Source of the DNA: Balaenoptera acutorostrata
Taxonomy: Eukaryota; Chordata; Mammalia; Artiodactyla; Balaenopteridae
DNA length: 64,000 bases
Direction: 5' to 3'
Assembly: GCF_949987535.1 (NCBI RefSeq)
Contig: NC_080071.1
Location: 29,720,236-29,784,235, forward strand
Numbering within the stretch: the first letter of the stretch is position 1; every line of letters starts with the position of its first letter. The notes beneath the pieces are model-generated. The model worked only from the letters and a program-made list of their open reading frames with translations, ran no database searches and was not told the origin of the DNA. Shown here in pieces: positions 25,570 to 37,274 of the stretch. Both the position numbers and the translations under genes were made by a program.

Positions 25570-25700
25570 GACAATGATGGTTAAGAGTATGGACTTTGAA
25601 GAAAGAGAAACCAAATCTGTCCTTGGCAAATTTTTGTAATCTGAAGGCTTTGGTTTCTTCACTGGCTTGATATGAGTACTAAATAAAATACGCATGTAAA
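25570..25700 (+). mobile_element. MIR SINE fragment
   Basis: 'atggttaagagtatggactt', 'gtttcttcactggcttgata' resemble MIR. Confidence 0.55.
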
Positions 25701-25704
25701 GTAC

Positions 25705-26955
25705 TGGGAAGAGTAGCTATTAACACAGCACTGATGAAGTCCTGATGACCAACAACACAGATACAGAGCTTTTTCTCTCAAGGAGATGACATGTATAGGC
25801 AATGCCAAAAGAGACACTGAAATCAAAGGCAAGGCATTTCTACTGGATCAAGAAAAACAGTCCATCAAATGAAAGCCAGTATTTCTAGGAAAAGTTCTGG
25901 TTCTAAATACTTCTCCACTAAATGCTTTAGTTTCTTCTGGATAAAAAAAATTTTAAAAAAAAACTTTTAATTTAAACTGTCAAAGATAATATAATTGTAC
26001 ATGTGGGCAACTGAAGGGATTAAGATGATATACCCTGCCTCACTCATTCAAATAGCACCTCCAATTAAATCTAGGCTATAAAGAAGTGGTTATATTTTAA
26101 AGAGGGCCACCTTACACAGAAAAATATTTTTCTAGTAAAAGGTTAAAATCTTTGATTTCAAATGCTGATCTAGGAGACAGAGTAGAAATACTAGTTCCTT
26201 TTGCTTCCCAAATCCATTTCTTTTTCTTTTGAAATTATTATTTGTTAAGTTGGTTAAATCATAGTGAACTGCTGTTGATTTCGGAGGCAAGGGAACATGT
26301 GAGCAGGATGATGGGAAGTAAAAAAATTCCACTACAACCAGGGTATCTTTGTTCAAAGGCACAACTTGATTAAATTCATATCCTGTGGTCGTTTGTTGAG
26401 TTTTCAGAACAATGATAAATGTAATTACTGGGAAAACAAAAAAACCATTGTTCCTTTTCATTAGTTCTCTTCCTTGTTGAAAGTTTAAACACTGATTGTC
26501 TAGGAGTCCACAGCTTATATACAAGATAAAAGCATGATGTTAATACATGCACATCAAAAAGCCAGACACAGATTCATACATACACATACTTACATATACA
26601 GATATTCAACTAATGTTAGCATTTAACCCATGTTTGTATAGACAGTAATAAACTTCAGAAATTGCTTTTTATGAAGAGAATTTCCAAATTGCATCGAAAC
26701 ATTAGTCCTGTCTATCTCTCACCACAATGCTGCCTTGGAACAAACCTTACAACACACAGTAGGTGGCAGGAGTTTCACAACTTGGATTTGAAATCCCTTC
26801 CTTTAAAATTCTGACAATAACTAACTATATGACAGGCTGGTGGTAAAGTCAGAAGGACTTTGGAGAAGAGGTGATTAGTTCTGAATCTTAGTTACACACA
26901 TCCACTAGAGAATGACCTCACTGGGGTGTAATCGGTTCCCTGTCTGTTTTCTCCT
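25705..26955. other. Unique intronic sequence
   Basis: AT-rich, no recognised repeat. The 130-codon minus frame at 26132-26524 shows no known domain. Confidence 0.45.
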
Positions 26956-26964
26956 CTAGACCTT

Positions 26965-27075
26965 CTAAGTTCCTCAAGGTCAGACCCCAAAGGGAGCTCC
27001 TTTTTATACCACCAAGATGCAGCAATGCCTGGCACACACCGGAGCTCAGCGAACACCAAATAGATAGGTGGAGGA
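26965..27075 (+). mobile_element. L2 fragment
   Basis: 'gatgcagcaatgcctggcac', 'acaccggagctcagcgaaca' resemble the L2 3' end. Confidence 0.5.
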
Positions 27076-27079
27076 TAAT

Positions 27080-27768
27080 CAACCCACCCTCTGATCAAGT
27101 AAAAGCAGGGAGGTGTATAAATTCGGACCTTCGGCCAGCTCACATCGGCACAGGTCTTTCTAAAGAAGACTCATCCCTACCCTCTTCTTTGAGTTCTAAG
27201 AACCATCGTTCCACTTTCTTCAATATGTGAGGAACGACCTTCTTAACCCACACAAGGCCTCTGACTACCAACCACGAGATTCCAGGGTATTACAGGAATA
27301 TTTAGAGAGTAGTGTGTTTGCACAGGTTTGTTTTGTTTTCTTTTCTTTTAAATGTTTAACAGTCTGCTGTTTTGGCTGAATTTTTTAGTCTGGTTTCAAT
27401 GTTGGGAAGTACACGAGCGACGTTCTCCAATTTTCTCTCTTCTATAATGAAATGCATTTGAGTCCACTGCCAAAATTCTGTGTTCTCTACAGTTGTCAAC
27501 ACATCAGCATTAATGTTAGTAACTTTTTTAAACCTCCCAAGACCCCCATCATTGATTTAGGTAGATGACAGGCCATGAGAATTGCTGCTTTATGCAAATA
27601 TTTATTGATTGAATTTTGGGGTACGTTGTATGATAAAGAAGAAAGGATGGGAGGACAGACAGTAGAGGACATTTTTTAAAGATTCCTCATCCTCTCATAT
27701 AATCTCCAGAGCCCTTTCTATCAATATAGTGGCATTACTTTATTTTGAGGACACATAAAAATTGGTTC
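27080..27768. other. Unique intronic sequence
   Basis: No recognised repeat or exon. Confidence 0.45.
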
Positions 27769-27770
27769 GG

Positions 27771-28098
27771 GGGTTTCCCTGGTGGCACAGTGGTTAAGAA
27801 TCCGCCTGCCAATGCAGGGGACACGGTTCGAGCCCTGGTCCGGGAAGATCCCACGTGCCGCGGAGCAACTCAGCCTGTGTGCCACAACTATTGGGCCTGC
27901 GCTCTAGAGCCCGCAAGCCACAACTACTGAGCCTGCGTGCCAGAACTACTGAAGCCTGCGTGCCAGAACTACTGAAGCCTGCGTGCCTAGAGCCTGTGCT
28001 CCACAACAAGAGAAGCCACCGCAATGAGAAGCCCGCACACCGCAATGAAGACCCAACGCAGCCAAAAATAAATAAATAAAATAAATAAATTTATTTTA
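27771..28098 (+). mobile_element. CHR-type SINE
   Basis: Head 'tttccctggtggcacagtgg', multiple 'cagaactactgaagcctgcg' units, (AAAT)n tail. Flanks 'aaaattggttcggg' and 'aaaaatgggtttgg' may be a diverged TSD. Confidence 0.92.
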
Positions 28099-28412
28099 AA
28101 AAATGGGTTTGGAATGTAGGCACTTCTGTCCATGATTTTCCTGTCTGTGAAATGTTTAAATAAGTACTTAAGTTATAAGATTAATCCTGTTTAACAACAC
28201 AAAAGAAACCTGTTAAAATATTAGTTACATATGAAACAGTTATCACTACGATAAAAAGCTTGGCGATAAAATCACTACCTATTTTAATAACCATACAGCA
28301 GGTGTTAAGTAAAGTTTACTGAATGACAGTGGATTCTCTAAGTCATCGAATACTCAATTATCCCTACCAATGGAAAGGAAATATAAATAATATTGTGGAA
28401 AATATAAATAAT

Positions 28413-28478
28413 ATTGCTGTATACCTGAAACTAACACAACACTGTAAATCAACAATACTCCGATATAATTTTTATAAA
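28413..28478 (+). mobile_element. Ultra-short L1 tail insertion (66 bp)
   Basis: Only the last ~60 bases of L1 ('tatacctgaaactaacacaa', 'cactgtaaatcaacaatact'). Exact 15-bp TSD GAAAATATAAATAAT at 28398-28412 and 28479-28493. A near-identical word also occurs just upstream at 28378-28394. Confidence 0.82.
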
Positions 28479-28505
28479 GAAAATATAAATAATAAAAATA
28501 GCCTT

Positions 28506-28547
28506 GGGACTTCCTTGGTGGTGCAGTGGTTAAGAATCTGCCTGCCA
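28506..28547 (+). mobile_element. CHR SINE, 5' part (split by L1)
   Basis: Head 'gggacttccttggtggtgca' up to 'ctgcctgcca', interrupted by the L1 at 28548-29046. Confidence 0.93.
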
Positions 28548-29046
28548 CCATAAAAAGAAATAAAATTGAGTTATTTGTAGTGAGGTGGATGGACCTAGAG
28601 TCTGTAGTAAGTCAGAAAGAGAAAAACAAATAATGTATGCTAACACACATATATGGAATCTTAAAAAAAAAAAATGGTCATGAAGAACCTAGGGGCAGGA
28701 CAGGAATAAAGACGCAGACCTACTAGAGAATGGACCTGAGGACATGGGGAGGGGGAAGGGTAAGCTGGGACAAAGTGAGAGAGTGGCATGGACATATATA
28801 CACTACCAAATGTAAAACCGATAGCTAGTGGGAAGCAGCCGCATAGCACAGGGAGATCAGCTCGGTGCTTTGTGACCACCTAGAGGGGTGGGATAGGGAG
28901 GGTGGGAGGGAGACGCAAGAGGGAAGAGATATGGGTATATATGTATATGTATGGCTGATTCACTTTGTTGCAGAGCAGAGACTAGCACACCACTGTGAAG
29001 CAATTATACTCAATAAAGATGTTTAAAAAACAAAACAAAACAAGAA
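28548..29046 (+). mobile_element. L1 3' end inserted in a SINE
   Basis: L1 ORF2 end and 3' UTR ('gaggtggatggacctagagt', 'gctgattcactttgttgcag', 'caattatactcaataaagat') with A-rich tail. The TSD is SINE sequence: AAGAATCTGCCTGCCA at 28532-28547 and AAGAATCCGCCTGCCA at 29047-29062 (15/16). Confidence 0.93.
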
Positions 29047-29330
29047 AAGAATCCGCCTGCCAATGCAGGGACACAGCTTCAAGCCCTGGTCCAGGAAGAT
29101 CCCACATGCCGCGGAGCAACTAACCCCGTGCGCCACAACTACTGAGCCTGTGCTCTAGAGCCCGCGAGCCACAACTACTGAGCTCACGTGCCACAGCTAC
29201 TGAAGCCCGCATGCCTAGAGCCCGTGCTCCCAAGAAGAAAACCACCGCAATGAGAAGCCCCCGCTCGCCGTAACTAGAGAAAGCCTGCACACAGCAACGA
29301 AGACCCAACGCAGCAATAAATAAATAAATA
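29047..29330 (+). mobile_element. CHR SINE, 3' part (split by L1)
   Basis: Resumes at 'aagaatccgcctgccaatgc' and runs to the (AAAT)n tail. The whole split SINE is flanked by AAAATAGCCTT/AAAACAGCCTT (about 28496-28505 and 29330-29340). Confidence 0.93.
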
Positions 29331-29384
29331 AAACAGCCTTCACGTACTGATGACTTTCTATGTCAAACAGGGATAACTGAAGCT

Positions 29385-29465
29385 GCCTCATTGGATTGTT
29401 GTGAGGATTAAATGAACTATGAAAAGCATTTAGTTGAGGGGTTGACACATAATAGCTCCTCAGTG
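29385..29465 (+). mobile_element. MIR fragment
   Basis: 'ttggattgttgtgaggatta', 'aatgaactatgaaaagcatt' match MIR 3' part. Confidence 0.65.
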
Positions 29466-29504
29466 CTAACTACTATTACGATAATCCTCATCACCATTAT
29501 TATT

Positions 29505-29808
29505 ATTTTTTTTAAAATTATTATTTATTATTTATTTATCTATTCGTGGCTGTGTTGGGTCTTCGTTTCTGTGCGAGGGCTTTCTCTAGTTGCGGCAAGC
29601 GGGGGCCACTCTTCATCACGGTGCGCGGGCGTCTCACTATCGCGGCCTCTCTTGTTGCAGAGCACAGGCTCCAGACGCGCAGGCTCAGTAGTTGTGGCTC
29701 ACGGGCCTAGTTGCTCCGCGGCATGTGGGATCTTCCCAGACCAGGGCTCGAACCCGTGTCCCCTGCATTGGCAGGCAGATTCTCAACCACTGCGCCACCA
29801 GGGAAGCC
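29505..29808 (-). mobile_element. CHR-type SINE, reverse
   Basis: Reverse complement of the CHR SINE, beginning with the T-rich tail and ending 'caccagggaagcc'. Exact 13-bp TSD CACCATTATTATT at 29492-29504 and 29809-29821. Confidence 0.95.
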
Positions 29809-29839
29809 CACCATTATTATTTAATGCATTATATTATCC

Positions 29840-29960
29840 TGCAAAGCTGATACGATGGTCCTGATTTTGATGATGAAATACCATGAAGCTCAATGAGGCC
29901 CAGAAACTGCCTCGCAGTCACAAAGCTGGTAAATGATGCCAACGGGCTCCAAGCCGAGTC
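29840..29960 (-). mobile_element. MIR fragment
   Basis: 'ctcaatgaggcccagaaact', 'cgcagtcacaaagctggtaa' in reverse MIR order. Confidence 0.6.
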
Positions 29961-30099
29961 GGCCTAATGTGCAAGTTCCAGCTTTAATGCCATGTGATGC
30001 TGCTTTTAAAGCAGGGACCTTTCTTCTGGAAATTAACTCCTTGTCCTGATAGCTTGAGAATCCTAAAGGCAGATGGCTTAGCAAAAGCAGAGGAGGCAA

Positions 30100-30330
30100 A
30101 GAGAACCCTGGAAAGGGCAGGGGCTTTACAATCACACGTCACTAGGTTCAGATACAGCTGCGTGACCTTCAAAAGGTAATACGATCGCCCAAGTCTCTGC
30201 TTCCTAATTTGTAAAACTGGGATAATCATACCAATCCCAGCAGGAATAAGGTAAAGGTGAGACATAAAGTATGTAAAGTACTTGGCCCAGTCCTTGGCAC
30301 ACAGTGGGTGCTCCATAAATTTCTATCAGA
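30100..30330 (+). mobile_element. MIR SINE
   Basis: 'cacgtcactaggttcagata', 'tttgtaaaactgggataatc', 'cagtccttggcacacagtgg'. Confidence 0.75.
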
Positions 30331-30452
30331 ATCATCCCTTCGACTTGAATCGCCTTCACAAGTCCTCAAGTCTGCATGATAGAGAGGAAAAAAAACCTCC
30401 AAGAATTTTAATTCTCAACTTTTTTTTCTTTCGAAGATAACTATATCTCAGG

Positions 30453-30755
30453 GACTTCCCTGGTGGCACAGTGGTTAAGACTCCGATCTCCCATGGGTTC
30501 GATCCCTGGTCAGGGAACTAGATCCCACACGCATGCCGCAACTAAGAGTTAGCATGCCACAACTAAGGAGCCCGCATGCTGCAACTAAGGAGCCCATGAG
30601 CTGCAACTAAGGAGCCCGCCTGCCACAACTAAGGAGCTGGCGAGCTGCAACTAAGGAGCCGGCGAGCTGCAACTAAGGAGCCTGCGAGCCACAACTACGG
30701 AGTCCACCTGCCGCAACTGACCCAGCGCAACCAAATAAATAAATATTAAAAAAAA
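30453..30755 (+). mobile_element. CHR-related SINE with expanded 22-bp array
   Basis: Head 'gacttccctggtggcacagt', 'ggttcgatccctggtcaggg', then about eight 22-bp units from 30556 ('gctgcaactaaggagcc' core), short A tail. Exact 19-bp TSD AAGATAACTATATCTCAGG at 30434-30452 and 30756-30774. Confidence 0.95.
30556..30731 (+). repeat. 22-bp minisatellite-like array inside SINE
   Basis: Units start at 30556, 30578, 30600, 30622, 30644, 30666, 30688 and 30710, sharing 'CAACTAAGGAGC'. The last units are degenerate. Confidence 0.9.
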
Positions 30756-30779
30756 AAGATAACTATATCTCAGGAGGTA

Positions 30780-33390
30780 TTAAATAAAATTCTCCCCCAA
30801 GAGTCAAATAACTTGCATCACCCCTACTTTTTCTTCGGTCATATGTAATTTTACACCCATATATCTCTTTTCCCTCTATACACATAAAGAAAAAAAGTGA
30901 TATATATTCTATATGTAATCATATTTCTGCCACATTTTGGCACTTCCAAAGGAGAATGAAAAGAATGTAATGAAAATTAAACCAAAACAGAAAAGAATGG
31001 GAAATTCTTAAAACACAAAAAAATCCATTATCCTAGATGAAAGGGCCTCTACACATACATGTGTGTTCACCAGCATTTACAAAAAAAAGGGGGGGGGGGA
31101 TAAACAAAGGGACATGTCACCAAAAGGGAAAATGGTTAAACTTTTAATTTAAATCTAGAAATCAGATGAACAGTCAAATATACTAAAACAACACATAGGG
31201 AAATTCACTTGATTATTTCACAAAATGAAAACCCAAAGAAAGCACATTTATAAGCACACTCTAAGCCAGGCACTCAGTGATTTCCAACTCCCCACCAAAG
31301 CAATCAAATAGAGATTAACATGCCTGTCAGCTAAGACCAGGCTGTCAAAATGAAAGCTTTAAATTACACATGGCCTTACCAAAAAAGTATTTAAAAGATT
31401 TTTCTCCAAAATAATAAAGAGCATTGCACAGACTTTAATAAAATAATGTTTAATTTTGCTTATGTGCTAAAAGGCATTTTTAAGCAGATTAAAACACAGA
31501 ATTCAAGACCATCAGAAGAAACTTCCCCAAATGAAATAAAACCATTCGGTGTCTTTTCAAAAGGCAAATATGTTGTTCATCTTTCTCTGACCCAACAAAA
31601 ATTCCTACAAAATGATAATCAAAACCTTTTGGTAACAGGAGCTTAAATGCTGCCTCACAAATCAGATTACATTTCAAGTGATCTGAAACCAAACTACGAC
31701 AGCATTTTATGAGCACGGTTCTCATTTTTAAAAGTAACACGGAAACTGCCCTTTGAGACGCTGGGAGACATAGGCACCAAAATGAAGGACTCAGGAATTC
31801 AAGAGTCACTGAAACATTCAGCCTGCCAGCCTTTACTTGAAAGAGAAGCAAACTGGGGTTAAGGAGGGAAGAAAACAAGAAAAAGGGGATGTGGGTGGAT
31901 ACTTGATAGTAACCCTCAGGAAGAAAACAGAACAGCTTAGAGAAACCTTCCAGAGAAATATTACCAACTCTTCATCTCTGAAACACTGGAGCGCCAAACA
32001 CCTAACGAAATTAGGAAGAACCCGATACCCTTCTCAGTATACACGGGAAAGATACAGTTGAGATAAAAACATTCACATAGGAAAATAAGCTGTTCCAGGA
32101 GTTTCGGGTTCTAGGTATATTTTTCAGAACTTCACCATCATTACATAAACAGGATGAACTATTCTGTAGCACTTTCAAGTCCAGCAGAAAAGGCAAGACC
32201 ATATCTCATGATCCAGGCATCAGTATTGCAGAACTGAAGACAATTTACAACTGTGACAGGGCACAAGTTCTCCAAATTTACATTCCATATGGGAAAAGGG
32301 GGGTTGCTTCCCAGGGAGGTATTTACTGACTTCAACGAATAAACTGCTTTTAAAGCATATCATAAGTATATACTTTTTAATTTAAAAAAAAGTGCATTAC
32401 TCAGGATTACACTCTAGACAGGTGACTTATCTAAGAGTAATGTTACATTAAACACTAACTTGTGATGCCTGCCACATCCAAGTTCCCTTCCCCGATGTTA
32501 AATCCTTATCCGAGGAGGGCACCTGAGCTTAAGGCAGCAGTTCATTGGCTGGGAGGTGTCCTATGCAGGGACTCTGGTAAAAACTAGATTCTCAATCTTT
32601 GGGATTAAGACTGAGAAATAGCCGGCAATTAGCAGTCGACGCTATGGCTAAAAGGGAAAGAGGAAAAGAGAAGCTGAAAGGGTCATAAGGATTATGAATG
32701 AGCCAAAATCCTGACTCAGCAGAAGAGAGGAACAGGTAGACACAAGCAAAAGCAGACGCACACTGACTGGCTAAGTCACACCAAGGTTAGACGATCCGGA
32801 AGTGAGGATCCAAAAATTCTTGCTGCTGAGGTCCTGTCCACTCCCAGGGTTCACGAGAACATATTTGACTGCAATTCCCGAAGACCTAGAGGCTCAGTTT
32901 TTTCCTGGGCTGCTGCAAAACCTGGGATGATGGATGAGATTCCTGTCTCCCCATCCCCATATCTACCTTTATAAAGAATGCCCTATGACGTGGGGGTAAT
33001 TTTAGTGAGTCCCGGGTCCTTTTAACCAAATGGGTATATTAATCAATTTAGTTACATTCTATAACCCAGACTTTTCACCAATTCAGAAAGTCTTTCCATA
33101 CATTTGTCCATAGTAATAAACTTCACGACATTTCACTTTTTTAGTTCATAAAGTGATGCAACTTTGATTTCTTAAACTTGGGTGATTGTTTTTCTCTTTC
33201 CAACCCACCACCATTTTCTCTTCCTGGTCTTAGATATTAAAGGTCTGGGTCAAGTAGGGAATAAGGCAAGATGCCATCTCAATCTAACACTCTTCTATCT
33301 TTAAGACCAGAAATGGGAGCAACTAAGAGGGCAATTAATTAACATAACAAGTACAGGAGATATTCACAGTATCTATCAAAAGTACAAATG
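30780..33390. other. Unique intronic sequence
   Basis: Includes an A-run plus G9 tract near 31081-31099. No exon or repeat family recognised. Confidence 0.45.
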
Positions 33391-33394
33391 GTAA

Positions 33395-33920
33395 TACCAC
33401 TAGTCCCTGCAATCCCACTTCTGGGTATCCATCCCACAGAAGTATGGAAACCTGCAGACAACCAATAAGTTAATCACTAGAGGACTGGTTAAATAAAGTA
33501 CATCTACAGAATAGAAATGGACCCGGAATATAAATAAATTGGCATATTTTAAAATGAGGTGGATCTATAAGAAATGACTTAGAATGAAAGCTGTGAATAT
33601 TTATAATATTTTACTACAAATACATATAAAAAATACAGAAGTAAAATATACATGTAATATATATTACTTGTAGAAGTAAAATCTGTAAGTGGTAGAATAT
33701 GATGCATAGTTACCACATTTCATGTACAATATTTACATTTGGAAAAAATCTATGTGTATATTTATACACAGAAAAACATCTAGAAGGATACCCTGTATGG
33801 TCAATTTGGTGTGTATCGCTGGGGAATGAAAATTTGAGGGTTGTTATTTTCACCTATTTGACACCAAAGTATTTATTATATCTTTGTAATTTAAAACTTT
33901 TAAATAAAATAAAGACTAGT
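33395..33920 (+). mobile_element. Old L1M fragment
   Basis: 'caatcccacttctgggtatc', 'gaggactggttaaataaagt', 'tttgtaatttaaaactttta' match diverged L1 3' regions. Confidence 0.65.
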
Positions 33921-33924
33921 CGTG

Positions 33925-35438
33925 CCAACAGGTATTTCATCCTTTTGTTCAAAATGCTATGAAATTCAGCCTTAAAAGACCGAAACGCTTAACATTCAGA
34001 TCATCAAATTAAATTCCTAGAGATTCCTTTCTCCCACATGTCCCTGAAATCTAAAAGCTAGTTCTACAAAAAGATATCTTACCAATCTAGAAAATTCTCA
34101 CTGCCAGCTCGAGGTTTGATATGAAAGGTCATTGTGAAATCTAAAAGTCATTACTGTGTTCAAACACACGCACAAACAATGGGAAAGTTACTCTTAATTT
34201 ACTTCTATCCCAGAACTTTCTGTTAAGATGTTTTCACTTCCCATCAGCCAAGTACCAAATACAGTGATCCATAACACATAGAGGACAAAAGGCAAAGCAT
34301 AACAGATACTTCTAAGAAATAAACTGTAACACAGACACTAAGATTAGATTGTAAATGTATTCCGAGAACAAGTACTTAAGTGTGAGAAAAATACACATAA
34401 GTTCTCTGTCCAGTAATCATAAAGTGTGCTTGACTCTCAGTATGTACCAAGTTCTCAAAAAACAAATCACTTTTGCCAAGCAAGTATTAATCTAAGACTA
34501 GTTTATTTTTCTTGCTCCAAACAAATTAAATGTGAAAGTACTGGGAATGCTGAAAAGTATTAATTTCCCAAAATATCAATTTATGCTTTTTTTCTGCAGT
34601 CCTATCCCATTTAAACTTACACTCCTCCAGCAAAATTCAAATAGCATCTAGTCCTGGGCCAGGTGGTAACTGGTGATTTTTCCCCCCTTTTTATCCATCT
34701 GTATTATCCAAACTTTCTATAATGACCATCTATGATTACTTGAATGATATTTTGGAACTTTAAAATAAATTAGATTGGAGGTTTTTTTATAACTCAGAGG
34801 TCTATGTAACATCCTTTTCTCAGCCTTTCTTCCTTAATGTGAGAAAGCAGTGTGAGCCAACCAGTTTCACATATTTTATCCATGTACAGATCTGTCTCCT
34901 CTTTGGAATAAACAGCAAGCCACTTAGCATTTAAATCTGTATATGTATAAAGATAACACCCAGCCCTCTTTCCACATCTAAAAGCATATAATATTTTGTA
35001 AGGGCGTTTACCAGAAAGACATTGCAATTTAAAAAATGGTATACTTGCACACCTCCCGTCCTTCTATAATTTCTGCCATTAGTATATGATGGGCAACTTC
35101 TGTCAATAACTATTAATGGGTTTCTAATATTTGTATCCTAATAGGCTGGCAATTCTTTTTTGAAAACTGACTATAAAACGGGCAGTACAATATTGCTGGA
35201 TTGACTTCAAAGTAAAGAAACTTTCATAATTGTCTAGGCAACAATCTACCTTTAAACTGAGTGATGCATAGAAAACCTGTCATTTTTAGAGCTGTGATAG
35301 ACCTACTTCACTGACTTCTATGAGGCAAGAGAAATAATTACATATGGATGCAAACAATCTATACTTTTAATGTGGTGCTCTTGAGTTTTAAGAAGGTCAG
35401 TCTGGAATAGAACACCTCAAGGCTAAAAAAGGATCAGC

Positions 35439-35440
<2 letters not shown>
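33925..35440. other. Unique intronic sequence with possible L1 tail
   Basis: A stretch near 34660-34770 ('ttatccaaactttctataat') resembles an old L1 end. The remainder is unrecognised. Confidence 0.4.

Positions 35441-35441
<1 letters not shown>

Positions 35442-35481
<40 letters not shown>
35442..35481. repeat. (AC)n microsatellite
   Basis: About 20 uninterrupted AC units. Confidence 0.97.
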
Positions 35482-35759
35482 CCCTCTGCCCTTCAAATGT
35501 TACATTAGAAAAGACATGTTTAGATTTCTTAGAAAGTTGTACATTTCTAAAGCCACTTTTCTAGCCAAAATCATGCTGATGGATGGTTCACACAAAAAAT
35601 TAGTTTATGAAACCTGTAATCAACCACACTATAACAACCAGGCGTAAGGCAGTCAGGTAATTAGCTCCTCTACCACAAGTTAGAAACGAATGTTAAATGA
35701 ATGACAAACATTGTGTACACATCACCCTTGAGCTACATAAAGCTGTGTGGTAGAGAGTT

Positions 35760-36270
35760 TGCAAAGATGGTAATAAGATTTCCTCCCGTCTCTGTACACA
35801 TGTCCCTTCACCATGTGATTTTACCGTTCCTCCCAGCAAGCAGGAAAATCGATCTCCCTCCCGCCTGAGTCTGAGCTACCCTATGATGTGCTCTGACCAA
35901 CTGAAAGAGGCACAGTGACGCTTTGTCACCACCAAGCCCAGGCCTCGAGAGTCCTTGCAGCTCCACTCCAGCTACCCTGGAACACAGCTGCAGCCAAGGG
36001 ATGAAGTACGGGCGCACTTCCTTGAGAATGAGGAATCAGTGGAAAGAGAGGGCCAGCCAACAGCCGGCACCAACATACACGATGAGACCACCTTAAAATA
36101 GATAGCCCCAGCCTAGCTGGTCACAGACTGTCCCTAGGCGAGACCAGCAGAACTGCCCAGTGAAGGCCAAATTGCCAACCCATGGAACTATAAGCAAATA
36201 AAAAGGTCATTATTTTAAGCCATTAAGTTTTGGGGTGGTTTGTTACACAGCTATACATAGCTGACGCAGA
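35760..36270 (+). mobile_element. LTR remnant, MaLR-like
   Basis: The 3' end reads 'ttattttaagccattaagtt', 'ttggggtggtttgttacaca', as in MLT-type LTRs. A polyadenylation-type 'aaataaaaag' lies at about 36196. No internal viral genes. Confidence 0.65.
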
Positions 36271-36274
36271 GACC

Positions 36275-37130
36275 ATCAGAACTGAGCCTTTCTGTTCATC
36301 AGAGACACCCTCCCTTGAAGGCAAAGCTTCAAATGAGGGGCTCATCAAGATGCTGCCACTGAAACTTTCTGGGAAAAGTTACATTGTCCCTACTTGCCTT
36401 GGCCCCTTGCTGAACCCCTGCAAAACTTGGAAATGCCCCTGAGTCCTTACTCTCCATCTTATTCACTCCTGCTCAGATCCGAGGTCTTTTGTTGCCTCAT
36501 GCTAGTCTTTGCCTTCCAATGATCCCACCTTGTCTCTGGCTTCACAGATCTGGTTTTGAATCTCACACCCAACCCCTCTATTACACATCCTCTCAGCCCC
36601 TCAGCTTTTGCTATTGCTATCCCTGCCTCTAGACAAATTGCTCGTTGTAATTGCAAACCACAGTCCCGGATAATCTCATTACTTCTATGAAGCAGTGATG
36701 CAGAATCTATTAAAAATAACAGTAAACAAAACTGACTTTAAACAACTAACAGCACTGTTCAGACTAGAGTCCTCTTGTAAGGCTAAATAACGATTCTGAT
36801 CAAGCTACAACTGATAAAAACAGCTTGGGAAATACCTTAAGAGCAAATTAATGTCACATTAGAAAATCAGTCTCGTTTCTTCATAAGAGGGCTGATAGAA
36901 ATGGGTAGTTTTTTAATTTAAAATAAAATGTGGCTATAAAGTATAAGTGGACCCCCTCCCACTATGTCCCCTTGAAGGAAACAATACTTCTTGTGCATAT
37001 CAGTCCTGATATGATTAATTTTAAAGTTGGTCAGACCTCATAAATATCACCTTTTCACATTTTTGTCACTCCCTTTCTTCCAAGGAGCTCCAAGAGAATA
37101 TTTCATTTTTAAACAACTACATATAGCTGA
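36275..37130. other. Unique intronic sequence
   Basis: No recognised repeat or exon. Confidence 0.45.
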
Positions 37131-37146
37131 GAACAATGTCACTCTT

Positions 37147-37261
37147 CTTTTTTGGCCATGCCACACGGCTTGTGGGATCTTCCCCAACCAGGGATTGAAC
37201 CCAGGCCACGGCAGTGAAAGCCCGGAATCCTTAACCACTAGGCCACCATGGAACTCCCAAA
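37147..37261 (-). mobile_element. Short tRNA-derived SINE (CHR-1-like), reverse
   Basis: 'ttttttggccatgccacacg', 'ccaaccagggattgaaccca', 'taaccactaggccaccatgg'. Exact 12-bp TSD AATGTCACTCTT at 37135-37146 and 37262-37273. Confidence 0.93.
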
Positions 37262-37274
37262 AATGTCACTCTTA

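Noticed and set aside
29412..29864. 150-codon open frame with a recurring 'SLVAASGGHSS' type sequence
   Set aside because: Translation of a reverse CHR SINE; the same peptide recurs at every other reverse SINE (55823, 62643) and on the minus strand of forward SINEs.
30556..30731. CRISPR-like regular repeats
   Set aside because: Head-to-tail 22-bp minisatellite units within a SINE, without spacers, in a mammalian genome.
31489..31878. 129-codon minus frame, checked as a possible STK39 exon
   Set aside because: No kinase motifs and no matching splice-site pair around a conserved segment.
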